From Nitrosomonadales bacterium (lineage in GTDB: Bacteria; Pseudomonadota; Gammaproteobacteria; Burkholderiales; Gallionellaceae), in NCBI GenBank assembly GCA_016199835.1, contig JACQFX010000027.1:57320-121319 (forward strand): a DNA stretch of 64,000 nt, written 5' to 3'. The notes beneath the pieces are model-generated. The model was given only the letters and a program-made list of their open reading frames with translations, was not told the DNA's origin and searched no databases. Shown one piece after another: positions 8,793 to 18,131 of the stretch. The position numbers and the translations under genes were made by a program. Position 1 is the first letter of the stretch, and each line of letters opens with the position of its first letter.

Positions 8793-8809
8793 TGCGTCAT
8801 AATGTCGCA
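8793..8809. promoter_or_regulatory. Operator copy TGCGTCA-TAA-TGTCGCA
   Basis: One mismatch from the perfect palindrome at 8628. It lies about 207 bp before rpfG and 275 bp before the copper gene, so which gene it serves is unclear. Confidence 0.5.
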
Positions 8810-9015
8810 GCCTTGCGCGATCATCCAGAAACAACAGTAAAGCGGTCAATAAAATCCATGTCCGTACAGGCAGAACTTAATGTAGTATGCAAACCTGCGG
8901 GAGAAATAATCCCGGCCAGCCACCAGCCAGATGTCATGGCACACAAACCGGCCAGAAACAAACGGCTCAGGGAATAAAATAATAAAAACGGGACTGACAA
9001 TCAGGAGTGCAGTGG

Positions 9016-10116
9016 ATGCCGTTTGAGTTGATCGAGCAGAACATCGTAGATACCGTCGCGCCGGTAGTCGTAATCATCGATGATGAATTCACCAGTCGCA
9101 CCATACTCGACAAGGTAGTGCGCAGCGTACAGAAGAACATCATCGTCAAGACTTTCGCCGACCCGATTGAGGCGATGGAATGGATCAGGAGCAACCAGCC
9201 TGACCTGATCATGCTGGATTACATGATGGGCGGCATGACCGGGCTGGAAGCCGTGCAACAGATACGGCGCATCGCCACCCTCGAAGGTGTACCCATCGTG
9301 GTGGTCACCTCGCTCGAAGAGCGCGAGATCCGTTATCAGGTACTGGATGCCGGCGCCACCGACTTCATCACCAAGCCCATAGACCCCTACGAATGCCGCG
9401 TGCGGTGCCGCAACATGTTGTCCTTGCGCATGCAGCAGAAAATCATCCTGAACCGTTCACAGTTTCTGGAATACCGCATCGCGGATGCGACCATGCAGAT
9501 ACACCAGCGCGAGCAGGAGACGCTGTTTCGTCTGGCAAAAGCCGGTGAATACCGCGACCAGGATACCGGCGACCACATCGTGCGCATGGCGCGCTATTCG
9601 CGGCTGATCGCCGAAGCAATGGGGCTGCCGCGCGAACTCTGCGAATTGATTGAGGCCGCCGCTCCCATGCATGACATCGGCAAAATCGGCATGCCGGACA
9701 ATATTCTGCAGAAACCCGGCAAACTGTCCTCGGAAGAATTTGACGTGATGAAATCCCATCCGCTGGTCGGCTACCAGATACTGCATAACAGCCCTTCAAA
9801 ATACCTGAGTCTGGGCGCCAAGATCGCGCTTGGCCACCACGAGAAATATGACGGCAGCGGCTATCCGGAAGGCGTCAGCGGGAACTACATCCCGCTGGAA
9901 GCGCGCATCGTCGCCGTCGCCGACGTGTACGATGCACTGACTTCGCAACGCCCCTACAAAAAAGGCTGGTCCAGCGAAGAGGGGCTGGCCTACCTCAAAG
10001 AGCAGATGGGCAGCCACTTCGACCCGGATTGCGTGGAAGCATTCGTGTCGCAATTCGAACGGGTGCGCAACATACAGCTCCAACTGCCGGACATCCCTGC
10101 CCCCTTTGCTGCCTGA
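9016..10116 (+). CDS. rpfG: RpfG-like response regulator, c-di-GMP phosphodiesterase (HD-GYP)
   Basis: A 366-residue two-domain response regulator. The receiver (about residues 15-135) has the acidic DDE cluster and phospho-acceptor Asp68 (MLDYMMGG). The HD-GYP domain (about 165-345) has His219-Asp220 in MHDIGKIG and the [11 protein letters not shown] signature, so it should hydrolyse c-di-GMP. This is the architecture of Xanthomonas RpfG, the output of the DSF receptor RpfC. The ATG at 9016 is used because AGGAG lies 8 nt upstream; the GTG at 9007 overlaps that site. The stop overlaps the rpfC start (TGATG), so the two are translationally coupled. Identification as RpfG rests on the neighbours as well as the domains. 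Confidence 0.9.
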   Translation: MPFELIEQNIVDTVAPVVVIIDDEFTSRTILDKVVRSVQKNIIVKTFADPIEAMEWIRSNQPDLIMLDYMMGGMTGLEAVQQIRRIATLEGVPIVVVTSLEEREIRYQVLDAGATDFITKPIDPYECRVRCRNMLSLRMQQKIILNRSQFLEYRIADATMQIHQREQETLFRLAKAGEYRDQDTGDHIVRMARYSRLIAEAMGLPRELCELIEAAAPMHDIGKIGMPDNILQKPGKLSSEEFDVMKSHPLVGYQILHNSPSKYLSLGAKIALGHHEKYDGSGYPEGVSGNYIPLEARIVAVADVYDALTSQRPYKKGWSSEEGLAYLKEQMGSHFDPDCVEAFVSQFERVRNIQLQLPDIPAPFAA

Positions 10117-12629
10117 TGCAGAAGCTGGCCGACTTCTTCAGGAATATCCGTCAAGGCGGCGGCGAACATGAGCAAGCGCTGCTGAGGGTTGTTTTTGCAC
10201 TGGTCATATTCGCCCACCTGTCTTACATCGGCACGAACGATGAGGGTGGAATAGATAAAGTGGTGCTGGCCTTCTCCGGCGCATTCCTCGTTTTTTCGCT
10301 GCTGTTCGCGGGCGTGGTCTTCCGCCATCGTGAGCCATCCACAGCCCGGCAGTTGCTGGCCATGTGTGCCGACCTCGGCGCCGTCACCTTTGGCATGCTG
10401 ATGACGGAAGAGACCGGCACACTGTTCTACGGCATCTACCTGTGGGTCATCGTCGGCAATGGTCTGCGCTATGGAACCCAATCCTTGCTGCGCTCTTATG
10501 CGCTAAGCATCGCCGGCTTCGCCGCAGTGGTACTGTTCAATCCTTACTGGGGCAGGCACAGCACCCTGGCCATCGCGCTGTTGCTCACCCTGCTGCTGAT
10601 TCCGCTGTATATATTCAAACTGGTACAGCGCCTGAACCAGGCCATCTCCAACGCCGAAGAAGCCAACAAGGCCAAGAGCCATTTTCTGGCGAACATGAGC
10701 CATGAGATGCGCACCCCGCTGAACGGCGTGATCGGGATCAGCGATCTGATTCTGGAAACCCCGTTGAATTCCGAGCAGCGTGATCTGGTGCAGACCCTGC
10801 GCAACTCGGGCCGTATCCTGCTCAGGCTGATAGAAGACGTGCTGGATCTCTCCCGCATAGAAAGCGGAAAACTGTTCGCCGAAACGCTGGACTTCGACTT
10901 GCACGGCCTGATCAACGGCACCATGGACATGTTCTCGCCACAGGCGGAAAAAAAGGGACTGCAACTGCGCGCGCAATTCTCGCCGGAAACCGGCTTCCTG
11001 CTGCGCGGCGATGTGCAGCATTTGCGCCAGGTCATCATCAACCTGATCGGCAACGCGATCAAATTCACCCAGCAGGGCTCCGTCGACTTACGCGTGAGCA
11101 CCCTCACTCAGGACGCCAATACGGCACGCCTGAGATTCGAAGTGGCGGATACCGGCATCGGTATTCCGCAGGAATCACAGCAAAGCATATTCGAGAGTTT
11201 CACCCAGGCCCACGCCGGTATCACCATGAAATATGGCGGCACCGGGCTGGGCACCACCATCTCCAAGCAACTCGTTCAGTTCATGGGCGGGCAGATCGGC
11301 CTGCACAGCGAATTGGGCAAAGGCAGCACTTTCTGGTTCGAGTTGCCGTTCGAGAAACAAGCGGAAAGCCGCGCACTGGACGCATTGCCCGCGCTGGGAC
11401 AATTGCGCGTAATCATGGCAGGTATCGCGCAGGCCGAACAGGCCACAATCGCGGAATTCCTGGCTGGCTGGAATATACGTTGCGACCATACCGATTCCCT
11501 TGCCGAACTGCTGACGCTGCTCAAGCAGATACAGCACGGGGGGCCGCAGCATCTCGCTGTGCTATGCACACCGCAGACGCTCGGAACTTCTGCCCAGGAG
11601 TTCGCGGCACAGATCTGGGCAGACAATCAACCCAGCCACGTATCGCTGATTCTGCTCGACGCACTCGACACAAACGATGAGGAAGCATTGCTCTCGCAGG
11701 GATATGCCTGCCTGCTGAAATCTCCGCTGAACAGCTCGCTGCTGTTCAATGTGCTGCATAGCATAATGTCCACGCGCGCATCAGGCGAAGATGTGATCTC
11801 CTTCATGGAACACCATAAACGCAACAGCCATGACAAACGCAGCCTCAACATCCTGGTAGCAGAAGACAACGGCACCAACCGCATGATCATTTCCAGGATA
11901 CTGGAACGCGCAGGACACATCGTTAATCTGGTGGAAAACGGCGAACAGGCGCTGGACGCGCTCGAAGACAAACGCTACGACCTGACGATACTGGACATGC
12001 ACATGCCGTTGATGGGCGGGCTGGATGCGTTGAAGATCCACCGTGCCACCAACACCGGGGCATACATGCCCATCATCATCCTGACAGCTAATGCGACAAT
12101 GGAAGCAAAACGGGAATGCGAAGAAGCCGGAGCCGATGCATTCCTCACCAAGCCTATAGACGCAATCAAGCTGTTCGACACCGTTGCCCATCTCACGGCC
12201 GCCAGCAATGTTGTCGCGCCCGAAACACCCAAGCCCGTTCCCGCCCCCATCGCGCCAGGTGACAAAGATGGACTGCTGCTCAACGAGCAGACCTTGCATC
12301 ATCTTGGATTGCTGGGAGATGGAAATGACGAATTCATGCACGCCATCATCCACGGCTTCATCGCCGAGGGAGAACAGTTGATTGCAGCCATGCGCACGGC
12401 GCTATCCAAACGCGAGTATGTAGCCATCAAGGAATTGGCGCACACCATGAAGGGCAGCGCAGGCAACATGGGCGCCGAAGCCCTGTTCCATATCTGCCGT
12501 GATATATCGCAAAGCAATATCGGCGAATTGCAGGACACAGCCGAAGACCTGCTGAGCAAGGCGCAGGGCAGCTTCAGCGCTACACGGCAGGCGTTGTTGC
12601 GTTATCTGGAGACGGCCTCGGTCTCTTAA
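10116..12629 (+). CDS. rpfC: RpfC-like hybrid sensor kinase, DSF receptor
   Basis: An 837-residue hybrid kinase: a short N-terminal tail, about five membrane helices (residues 22-170), HisKA with His196 ([12 protein letters not shown]), HATPase_c (about 305-425), a degenerate receiver-like region, a receiver domain with LVAEDN and [11 protein letters not shown], and a C-terminal HPt domain ([14 protein letters not shown]). Order and membrane topology match Xanthomonas RpfC, which binds the diffusible signal factor. The segment [10 protein letters not shown] before the first helix and NGLRYG between helices resemble what I recall of RpfC. The ATG at 10116 overlaps the rpfG stop; an upstream in-frame start inside rpfG is unlikely. 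It converges with rpfF, leaving a 19-bp gap. It should phosphorylate RpfG. Confidence 0.88.
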   Translation: MQKLADFFRNIRQGGGEHEQALLRVVFALVIFAHLSYIGTNDEGGIDKVVLAFSGAFLVFSLLFAGVVFRHREPSTARQLLAMCADLGAVTFGMLMTEETGTLFYGIYLWVIVGNGLRYGTQSLLRSYALSIAGFAAVVLFNPYWGRHSTLAIALLLTLLLIPLYIFKLVQRLNQAISNAEEANKAKSHFLANMSHEMRTPLNGVIGISDLILETPLNSEQRDLVQTLRNSGRILLRLIEDVLDLSRIESGKLFAETLDFDLHGLINGTMDMFSPQAEKKGLQLRAQFSPETGFLLRGDVQHLRQVIINLIGNAIKFTQQGSVDLRVSTLTQDANTARLRFEVADTGIGIPQESQQSIFESFTQAHAGITMKYGGTGLGTTISKQLVQFMGGQIGLHSELGKGSTFWFELPFEKQAESRALDALPALGQLRVIMAGIAQAEQATIAEFLAGWNIRCDHTDSLAELLTLLKQIQHGGPQHLAVLCTPQTLGTSAQEFAAQIWADNQPSHVSLILLDALDTNDEEALLSQGYACLLKSPLNSSLLFNVLHSIMSTRASGEDVISFMEHHKRNSHDKRSLNILVAEDNGTNRMIISRILERAGHIVNLVENGEQALDALEDKRYDLTILDMHMPLMGGLDALKIHRATNTGAYMPIIILTANATMEAKRECEEAGADAFLTKPIDAIKLFDTVAHLTAASNVVAPETPKPVPAPIAPGDKDGLLLNEQTLHHLGLLGDGNDEFMHAIIHGFIAEGEQLIAAMRTALSKREYVAIKELAHTMKGSAGNMGAEALFHICRDISQSNIGELQDTAEDLLSKAQGSFSATRQALLRYLETASVS

Positions 12630-12648
12630 TCGGGACTGCAACGCGCCA

Positions 12649-13587
12649 TCAAATCGCCAGCGTCATCCCCGGCTTGCATGACATAGTGGTGCAGCCTGGC
12701 TGCGGTTCGGCTGTATCAAACAGTTTCTGCTGTGAGCGCACGAATCTGTCCATCACCTTGAGATCCTTTGCGCCCAGTTGCAGGGCCGCATCCACCCATA
12801 CCGTGGTGATGTCGATCAACTCCTGATACGTCACCGGATTGAAACGTTGCTTGGCTTTCTGCACCGCCATGTAACCATTTGAACGGCGAGCCTGTTTGTG
12901 GATATAGTCGTAGACAGCATTTTCGCCCGCGCCATCTTCCGCCAGCACATCGACCACTCCCATCTTGTGCAATTCTTCTGCGCTGTAAATCTTGCCGCTC
13001 AGAATAATTCTTTCGGCTTCCACATGCCCTATTTTCCGGGCCAGGAAACTGTATGCTCCCATGCCTGGAAACAGATTGAACAGTATCTCCGGGAATCCCA
13101 TCTGGCTGCTGCGTTCGGCAATGATGATGTCGCTGGTAAGGGCAGCTTCGAGGCCGCCGCCCAATGCATCTCCTTGCACCAGCGAAATCGTGACCACAGG
13201 TAAATCATAATGCCGCACTCTCGAGGCCATCGCATCAATGCACATTTTTGCATAATGCGTAAGTGACTTGCGATCCCCGGCCCGGATCAGATCGCGGAAC
13301 AGGCTCAGTTGCCCGCCAAGGTTGAATACGCCCGGCGTCAGCGAAGCGAACACCATGAAATTTACCGTATGCAATTCTCCGTCCATATATATCCGCCCAT
13401 CACAATCTTCGATAGAGCGGTTATAGCATTGCAATTCGCGCAGCAATTCCAGATTAAAGCAGGGAACGGCCTTGGGATTCATCAACACCCAGGATATTCC
13501 GTAATCGATATCAAACTGGGTAGCCAACTGTGTGTATGCAATTTCCAGCGGGTTTATCATGTCCGGCAAGATTTCTATTTTTCCCAT
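12649..13587 (-). CDS. rpfF: RpfF-like DSF synthase (crotonase family)
   Basis: A 312-residue enoyl-CoA-hydratase-fold protein matching RpfF, which makes cis-2-unsaturated fatty-acid signals from acyl-ACP by combined dehydratase and thioesterase action. The core VQGDALGGGLEAAL...MGFPEILFNLFPGMGAYSF is the RpfF signature. Glu147 and Glu167 are 20 residues apart, like catalytic Glu141 and Glu161 of Xanthomonas RpfF. The ATG at 13587 has a strong AAGGAGATG site. It faces rpfG-rpfC convergently, as in Xanthomonas; rpfB is not present here. It is slightly longer than the roughly 290-residue Xanthomonas enzyme, with the extra residues mainly at the ends. The exact fatty-acid product cannot be read from the sequence. 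Confidence 0.9.
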   Translation of the reverse strand: MGKIEILPDMINPLEIAYTQLATQFDIDYGISWVLMNPKAVPCFNLELLRELQCYNRSIEDCDGRIYMDGELHTVNFMVFASLTPGVFNLGGQLSLFRDLIRAGDRKSLTHYAKMCIDAMASRVRHYDLPVVTISLVQGDALGGGLEAALTSDIIIAERSSQMGFPEILFNLFPGMGAYSFLARKIGHVEAERIILSGKIYSAEELHKMGVVDVLAEDGAGENAVYDYIHKQARRSNGYMAVQKAKQRFNPVTYQELIDITTVWVDAALQLGAKDLKVMDRFVRSQQKLFDTAEPQPGCTTMSCKPGMTLAI

Positions 13588-13736
13588 TTCACATCTCCTT
13601 GCATTTGCTTTTACCCAGAACTGCCCATACCAGAGAGCAGCCGCCTTTATCACGACGCTTAAATTATCAGCACACAAAAACGACCAAGCGCGGAACAGGC
13701 GCGGAAAATCCAGCCAGTTAACGGTTTGTAGGCAAA

Positions 13737-13749
13737 CTTGTTACAAGTG
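13737..13749. promoter_or_regulatory. Palindrome ACTTGT-T-ACAAGT
   Basis: A perfect 6-1-6 palindrome in the gap between the divergent rpfF and mutL genes, just upstream of the mutL -10 box. Possible operator; no regulator assigned. Confidence 0.35.
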
Positions 13750-13767
13750 GGAAGGAATCTTGTCCGA

Positions 13768-13773
13768 TATAAT
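13768..13773 (+). promoter_or_regulatory. Candidate -10 box of mutL
   Basis: A consensus TATAAT 29 bp before the mutL start. No good -35 hexamer is seen at 17 bp, so the call rests on the -10 element alone. Confidence 0.4.
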
Positions 13774-13802
13774 GTTACACAGTTAAATATTTTTAATCGC
13801 CC

Positions 13803-15590
13803 ATGTCTTCCATCCAGCTTTTACCCGACCTGCTCATCAATCAAATTGCCGCTGGCGAAGTGATCGAACGCCCGGCCTCCGCGCTCAAGGAGCTGCTGGA
13901 AAACAGTCTGGATGCCGGCGCAACGGAGATTACGGTGCAACTCGAAAGCGGCGGCATCAAACTGCTGCGCGTGCGCGACAACGGCGGCGGCATCGCGGCT
14001 GATGAACTTCCATTCGCATTGATGCGTCACGCCACGAGCAAGATTGCCTCGCTCGATGACTTGCAGCGCGTTGCCAGCATGGGGTTTCGCGGCGAGGCAT
14101 TGGCCAGCATGGCAGCCGTCGCGCAGGTCACGCTCACCAGCCGCAACGCGCTTGCCGAACATGCCTGGCAGATTCAGGCCGTGGATGGAACGCAGACTGC
14201 GGCAGCACCTGCCGCGCACGCACATGGAACCAGCATCGAAATGCGCGAGCTGTATTTCAACACCCCCGCGCGGCGCAAATTCCTCAAGAGCGAAAGCACC
14301 GAGTTCGCCTACTGCGAAGAAGCGTTCAAGCGCATCGCGCTGTCGCGCCCGGAGGTGACCTTCACGCTGCAACACAACGCGCGCATGGTGTGGCAACTGC
14401 CCGCGCAGTCCCTGCAACAGCGCATCGGCGCCTTGCTCGGCAACGAGTTCGCACAAAGCGCCGTAAGCGTCGAACGCCAGGCCGCGAATCTGCACCTGCA
14501 CGGTATGGCCTCGCAACCCGCCTACTCGCGTGCCACGCGCGACGCGCAATACTTTTTCGTGAACGGACGCTTCGTGCGCGACAAGGTGCTGGCCCACGCC
14601 ATCCGCCAGGCCTATCAGGACATCCTGCACGGCCAGCGCCATCCGGCCTTCGTGCTATTCCTCGACATGCCGCCTGAAGGCGTGGACGTGAACGTGCATC
14701 CGGCCAAGATCGAAGTGCGCTTCCGCGAAAGCCAGGCGATACACCAGTTCGTGTTCCACACTTTGCAGCAGGCATTGAGTGTGCCGATGGCGGAGAGCAA
14801 TGCCGCCGCTCCGGCAACGCCGCAAGCAGCAGAGAGGAGTTACACAGAAAGCGCGCCAGCACCCCACTTCCAGCAGCAACGCATGCCGCTCGGCGTCGCG
14901 CAACGCGAAGCCGCCTATCGCCTGTGGGACGTGCAAACCGAAAATCGGAAACAAACAATAGAAACTCCAGAGCCCATAACTGAAAACAGCGAACCTGAAA
15001 CCGAAAACTCGTTTTTAGGCTACGCCCTCGCCCAGCTCTCCGGCATCTACATCCTCGCGCAGAATGAGCACGGCCTGATCGTGGTGGACATGCATGCCGC
15101 ACACGAGCGCATCGTGTACGAAAAACTCAAGACCGCATTCGATGCACAACAGATGCCCACGCAGCAATTGTTAATCCCGGTGAGCTTCGCCGCCGCTGCG
15201 CTCGATGTCGCCACCGCCGAAGAAGAACAGGACGCACTGGCACAGCTCGGCTTCGACCTCGCCCCGCTCTCGCCCACCACACTCGCGGTGCGCAGCATGC
15301 CCGCCATGTTGAAACAGTCTCACGCCGAAGCCGCCGCGCGCGACGTGCTGCACGAGTTGCGCGAATACGGCGCAACGCGCGCGCTGACCGAACGCCGCAA
15401 CGAATTGCTCGCCACCCTCGCCTGCCACTCCGCCGTGCGCGCCAACCAGCAACTGACCATCCCCGAGATGAACGGCATCCTGCGCGAGATGGAGCGCACC
15501 GAACGTTCCGGCCAATGCAACCACGGCAGGCCGACCTGGTTCCTGATTTCGCTGTCGGAACTGGATGCGATGTTTATGCGTGGAAAATAG
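13803..15590 (+). CDS. mutL: DNA mismatch repair protein MutL, endonuclease type
   Basis: MutL of 595 residues, coordinating mismatch repair after MutS recognition. The N-terminal GHKL ATPase shows ENSLDAGA, DNGGGI and GFRGEAL. After a variable Gln/Pro/Glu-rich linker (about residues 330-400) the C-terminal dimerisation domain carries the nickase motif DMHAAHERIVYE (the DQHAxxExxxxE type) together with ACHSA and CNHGRP. It is therefore the endonuclease-active form found in bacteria without MutH. It is followed by an MFS transporter and miaA; mutL-miaA proximity is common in proteobacteria. Start ATG at 13803. Confidence 0.97.
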   Translation: MSSIQLLPDLLINQIAAGEVIERPASALKELLENSLDAGATEITVQLESGGIKLLRVRDNGGGIAADELPFALMRHATSKIASLDDLQRVASMGFRGEALASMAAVAQVTLTSRNALAEHAWQIQAVDGTQTAAAPAAHAHGTSIEMRELYFNTPARRKFLKSESTEFAYCEEAFKRIALSRPEVTFTLQHNARMVWQLPAQSLQQRIGALLGNEFAQSAVSVERQAANLHLHGMASQPAYSRATRDAQYFFVNGRFVRDKVLAHAIRQAYQDILHGQRHPAFVLFLDMPPEGVDVNVHPAKIEVRFRESQAIHQFVFHTLQQALSVPMAESNAAAPATPQAAERSYTESAPAPHFQQQRMPLGVAQREAAYRLWDVQTENRKQTIETPEPITENSEPETENSFLGYALAQLSGIYILAQNEHGLIVVDMHAAHERIVYEKLKTAFDAQQMPTQQLLIPVSFAAAALDVATAEEEQDALAQLGFDLAPLSPTTLAVRSMPAMLKQSHAEAAARDVLHELREYGATRALTERRNELLATLACHSAVRANQQLTIPEMNGILREMERTERSGQCNHGRPTWFLISLSELDAMFMRGK

Positions 15591-15603
15591 GGAATCCGGG
15601 AAC

Positions 15604-15647
15604 GTAGGGCAGGCTGTGCCCGCCGTGTCGGGCGTAGCCCGACCTAC
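15604..15647. repeat. REP-like palindromic repeat
   Basis: A GTAGGGC...CCTAC element with two GC-rich inverted arms (GGGC.GGCTGTGCCCGCC, then TCGGGCGTAGCCCGA) in the 70-bp mutL-MFS gap. Related copies lie at 16323-16343 and 32563-32620. Confidence 0.7.
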
Positions 15648-15660
15648 ATGCCCGCTACTA

Positions 15661-16947
15661 ATGACTACAATCTCCACCACCCGCATCGCCTTTGCCAGCT
15701 TCATCGGCACCGCCATCGAGTTCTACGATTTCTACATCTATGGCCTCGCGGTGGCGATGGTGATCGGGCCGGTGTTTTTCCCCGGCAGCGATCCGGCGGC
15801 GCAAGCATTGAATGCCTTCCTCACCTTCGGTATCGCGTTCATCGCGCGTCCGTTCGGCGCACTGGTGTTCGGCCATTTCGGCGACCGCATCGGCAGGAAA
15901 ACTACGCTGGTCGTTTCGCTGCTGGTAATGGGCATCTCCACCACGTTGATCGGCGTGCTGCCGAGTTACGAAATGGTGGGCTGGATAGCACCCGCGCTGC
16001 TGTGCCTGCTGCGCTTCGGTCAGGGCATAGGCTTGGGCGGCGAATGGGGCGGTGCGGCTTTGCTGGCGGCGGAGTCTGCGCCCGAAGGCAAGCGCGGCTG
16101 GTTCGGCATGTTCCCGCAACTGGGGCCACCGGTGGGTTTCCTGCTTGCGACGAGCAGCTTCCTGTTGCTGTCGAATCTGCTCGACGATGCGCAATTTCAT
16201 GCCTGGGGCTGGCGCATACCATTTCTTGCGAGCGCGGTGTTGGTCATCATTGGCCTGTATGTACGCCTGAAACTGGCCGAGACGCCGGTGTTTTTGAAAA
16301 CCATGCAAGCTGCTTCCGAAACGGCGGGCGGAGCCCGCCCTACGTTGCCACTGGCTGCCTTGTTCGCGCGACACATTAAGCCGCTGGTGCTGGGTGCGCT
16401 GTCCATGGTCGTGTGCTATGCGTTGTTCTATATCTCCACCGTATTCTCTCTGAGCTACGGCGTCGCTACGCTGCACATCCCGCGTCCGCAATTTCTTGGC
16501 ATGTTGTGCATCGCGGTCATTTTCATGGCGGCGGCCACGCCGCTTGCCGCCATGGCGGGCGATCGTTATGGACGCCGCCCGGTGTTGCTCATTGCAGGCA
16601 GCGCAGCATTGCTGTCAGGCTTTCTGCTTGCTCCCATGCTGGGCAGCGGCTCGCCGTTGCAAATCACGATATTTCTTTCCATAGAATTGTTTTTGATGGG
16701 CGCGACTTTCGCGCCTATGGGCGCGCTGCTGCCCGAACTATTCCCGACCTCCGTGCGCTACACCGGCGCAGGCACGGCCTACAATCTGGGCGGCATACTC
16801 GGCGCATCGCTCGCGCCTTACATCGCGCAACAACTGGTGTTGCATGGAGGGCTGGCCTGGGTGGGCGGTTATATTTCCGTTGCTGCGGCGATCAGCGTGC
16901 TGGCGGTATTCTTGATGCGCGAGACACGCGATAAGGAGTTGGCATGA
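15661..16947 (+). CDS. MFS transporter, metabolite:H+ symporter type
   Basis: A 428-residue major facilitator with about 12 membrane helices. The first helix region (FASFIGTAIEFYDFYIYG) and loop 2-3 (FGHFGDRIGRK) are typical of the metabolite:proton symporter (ProP/ShiA/KgtP) group, followed by RFGQGIGLGGEWGGA. The substrate cannot be assigned. The ATG at 15661 gives the standard N terminus; the open frame extends upstream through the REP-like repeat. About residues 222-228, in the central cytoplasmic loop, are encoded by a GC-rich palindrome of the same repeat family, so this repeat has entered the coding sequence in frame. Confidence 0.88.
   Translation: MTTISTTRIAFASFIGTAIEFYDFYIYGLAVAMVIGPVFFPGSDPAAQALNAFLTFGIAFIARPFGALVFGHFGDRIGRKTTLVVSLLVMGISTTLIGVLPSYEMVGWIAPALLCLLRFGQGIGLGGEWGGAALLAAESAPEGKRGWFGMFPQLGPPVGFLLATSSFLLLSNLLDDAQFHAWGWRIPFLASAVLVIIGLYVRLKLAETPVFLKTMQAASETAGGARPTLPLAALFARHIKPLVLGALSMVVCYALFYISTVFSLSYGVATLHIPRPQFLGMLCIAVIFMAAATPLAAMAGDRYGRRPVLLIAGSAALLSGFLLAPMLGSGSPLQITIFLSIELFLMGATFAPMGALLPELFPTSVRYTGAGTAYNLGGILGASLAPYIAQQLVLHGGLAWVGGYISVAAAISVLAVFLMRETRDKELA
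16323..16343. repeat. REP-like palindrome inside the MFS gene
   Basis: GGCGGGC-GGA-GCCCGCC followed by CTAC, matching the REP-like units at 15604 and 32563. It lies in the coding sequence for the central loop and keeps the frame. Confidence 0.65.
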
Positions 16948-16955
16948 ACCTGATT

Positions 16956-17001
16956 CGTCATTCCCGCGCAAGACTGGATTCCCGCCTGCGCGGGAATGAC
17001 G
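16956..17001. repeat. Inverted repeat, CGTCATTCCCGCGCA family
   Basis: Perfect 15-bp arms CGTCATTCCCGCGCA (16956-16970) and TGCGCGGGAATGACG (16987-17001) around AGACTGGATTCCCGCC. This is a widespread proteobacterial intergenic palindrome. It fills the gap between the MFS stop and miaA. Confidence 0.8.
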
Positions 17002-17011
17002 GCACTGCGAC

Positions 17012-17965
17012 ATGAGTACATTACCCCCCGCCATTTTCCTCATGGGCCCTACCGCCAGCGGCAAGACCGCTGTGGCAGTGGAACTCGCGCAGCGCCTGCC
17101 GGTGGAACTCATCAGCGTGGATTCGGCGCTGGTGTTTCGCGACATGAATATCGGCACCGCCAAGCCCGATGCCGCCACACTCGCGCGCGCGCCGCATCAC
17201 CTGATCGACATCATAGATCCGACCGAGGCCTATTCCGCCGCCACCTTTCGCCACGATGCCCTGCGCTTGATGCACGACATTACACAACGCGGCAGGATTC
17301 CGTTGCTGGTCGGCGGCACCATGCTGTATTTCAAGGCGCTGCGTGAAGGGTTGAGCGACCTGCCGCAATCCGATCCGGAGATACGCGCCACTCTCGATGC
17401 CGAGATCGCACAGCATGGTATCCATCATCTACATAAGCAGCTCGCCGCAGTAGATGCACAAACCGCTGCCCGCCTGAAATCCGGCGACACGCAACGCATA
17501 CAGCGCGCGCTGGAGATCTATCGCCTCACCGGCACACCGATGTCCGAACTGATCGCGCATCCGAAAAATACCGACATCCCTTACCGCATCATCCCCGTTG
17601 CGCTCGTCCCTTCCGACCGCAGCGTATTGCACGACCGCATCGCCACACGTTTTGCGGACATGCTCAAGCAAGGCTTGCTGGATGAACTGCGCATGCTCCA
17701 GCAGAAATATGCGCTGCACCCGAACATGACTTCGATGCGCTGCGTCGGTTACCGGCAAGCATGGCAATACCTCGCGGGCGAGATCGACGAAACCGAACTG
17801 CTGGACAAAGGCCTGGCTGCCACGCGGCAACTCGCCAAGCGCCAACTCACCTGGTTGCGCTCCATGCCGGACAATATTGAATTTAATAGCCTTGATGCTG
17901 ACGTTCTGCAACGTGTGCTGGATACCTGTGCAGAATGTTTTGATTCCGTAGCAGGCATCGCCTAG
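17012..17965 (+). CDS. miaA: tRNA dimethylallyltransferase
   Basis: MiaA (317 residues) transfers a dimethylallyl group to A37 of tRNAs reading UNN codons. The P-loop GPTASGKT is at residues 12-19, followed by ISVDSALVFRDMNIGTAKP, the DIIDP segment, VGGTMLYFKAL and the tRNA-contacting MRCVGYRQAW near residue 245. Length is normal. The start codon lies 10 bp after an inverted repeat that separates it from the MFS gene. A small unassigned frame follows before the convergent TPR gene. Confidence 0.97.
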   Translation: MSTLPPAIFLMGPTASGKTAVAVELAQRLPVELISVDSALVFRDMNIGTAKPDAATLARAPHHLIDIIDPTEAYSAATFRHDALRLMHDITQRGRIPLLVGGTMLYFKALREGLSDLPQSDPEIRATLDAEIAQHGIHHLHKQLAAVDAQTAARLKSGDTQRIQRALEIYRLTGTPMSELIAHPKNTDIPYRIIPVALVPSDRSVLHDRIATRFADMLKQGLLDELRMLQQKYALHPNMTSMRCVGYRQAWQYLAGEIDETELLDKGLAATRQLAKRQLTWLRSMPDNIEFNSLDADVLQRVLDTCAECFDSVAGIA

Positions 17966-17984
17966 TGCGGGCACGATACAGATA

Positions 17985-18131
17985 TTGCGCGTTCAATTCC
18001 TGAAGAGCCTGCGCCCGAACTACCACACTATCCAGGCGCGCATCAGCCATCTGCCCGCACGTTTCCTGCGCAACGCCGCGACAACTAATGTGGCGCCAGC
18101 CGATAACGACGACGAAGTTGCAACGCGTTAA
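17985..18131 (+). other. Short unassigned open frame, possible gene remnant
   Basis: A 48-codon frame opening at a TTG, with no ribosome-binding site seen, between miaA and the convergent TPR protein. It reads like the tail of a larger protein (FLKSLRPNYHTIQARISHL) but I do not recognise the family. It overlaps the end of the opposite gene by 4 nt. It may be a remnant or chance. Confidence 0.2.

Larger units (their letters stand above)
8519..9015. other. Regulatory intergenic region between copper gene and rpfG
   Basis: A 497-bp divergent gap. It contains GCGGCA/TGCCGC half-sites at 8572-8592, the perfect palindrome at 8628-8644, an 11-bp inverted repeat with arms at 8681 and 8746, a second operator copy at 8793-8809, and the AGGAG ribosome-binding site (9003-9007) of rpfG. 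Small open frames here lack convincing ribosome-binding sites. Confidence 0.5.

Noticed and set aside
8519..8824. N-terminal extension of the copper-storage-like protein
   Set aside because: The Tat signal and the AAAGGGGAGA site fix the start at 8518; the extension is regulatory DNA.
8792..8977. Small plus-strand frame upstream of rpfG
   Set aside because: Starts inside an operator palindrome, lacks a ribosome-binding site and shows no protein-like conservation pattern.
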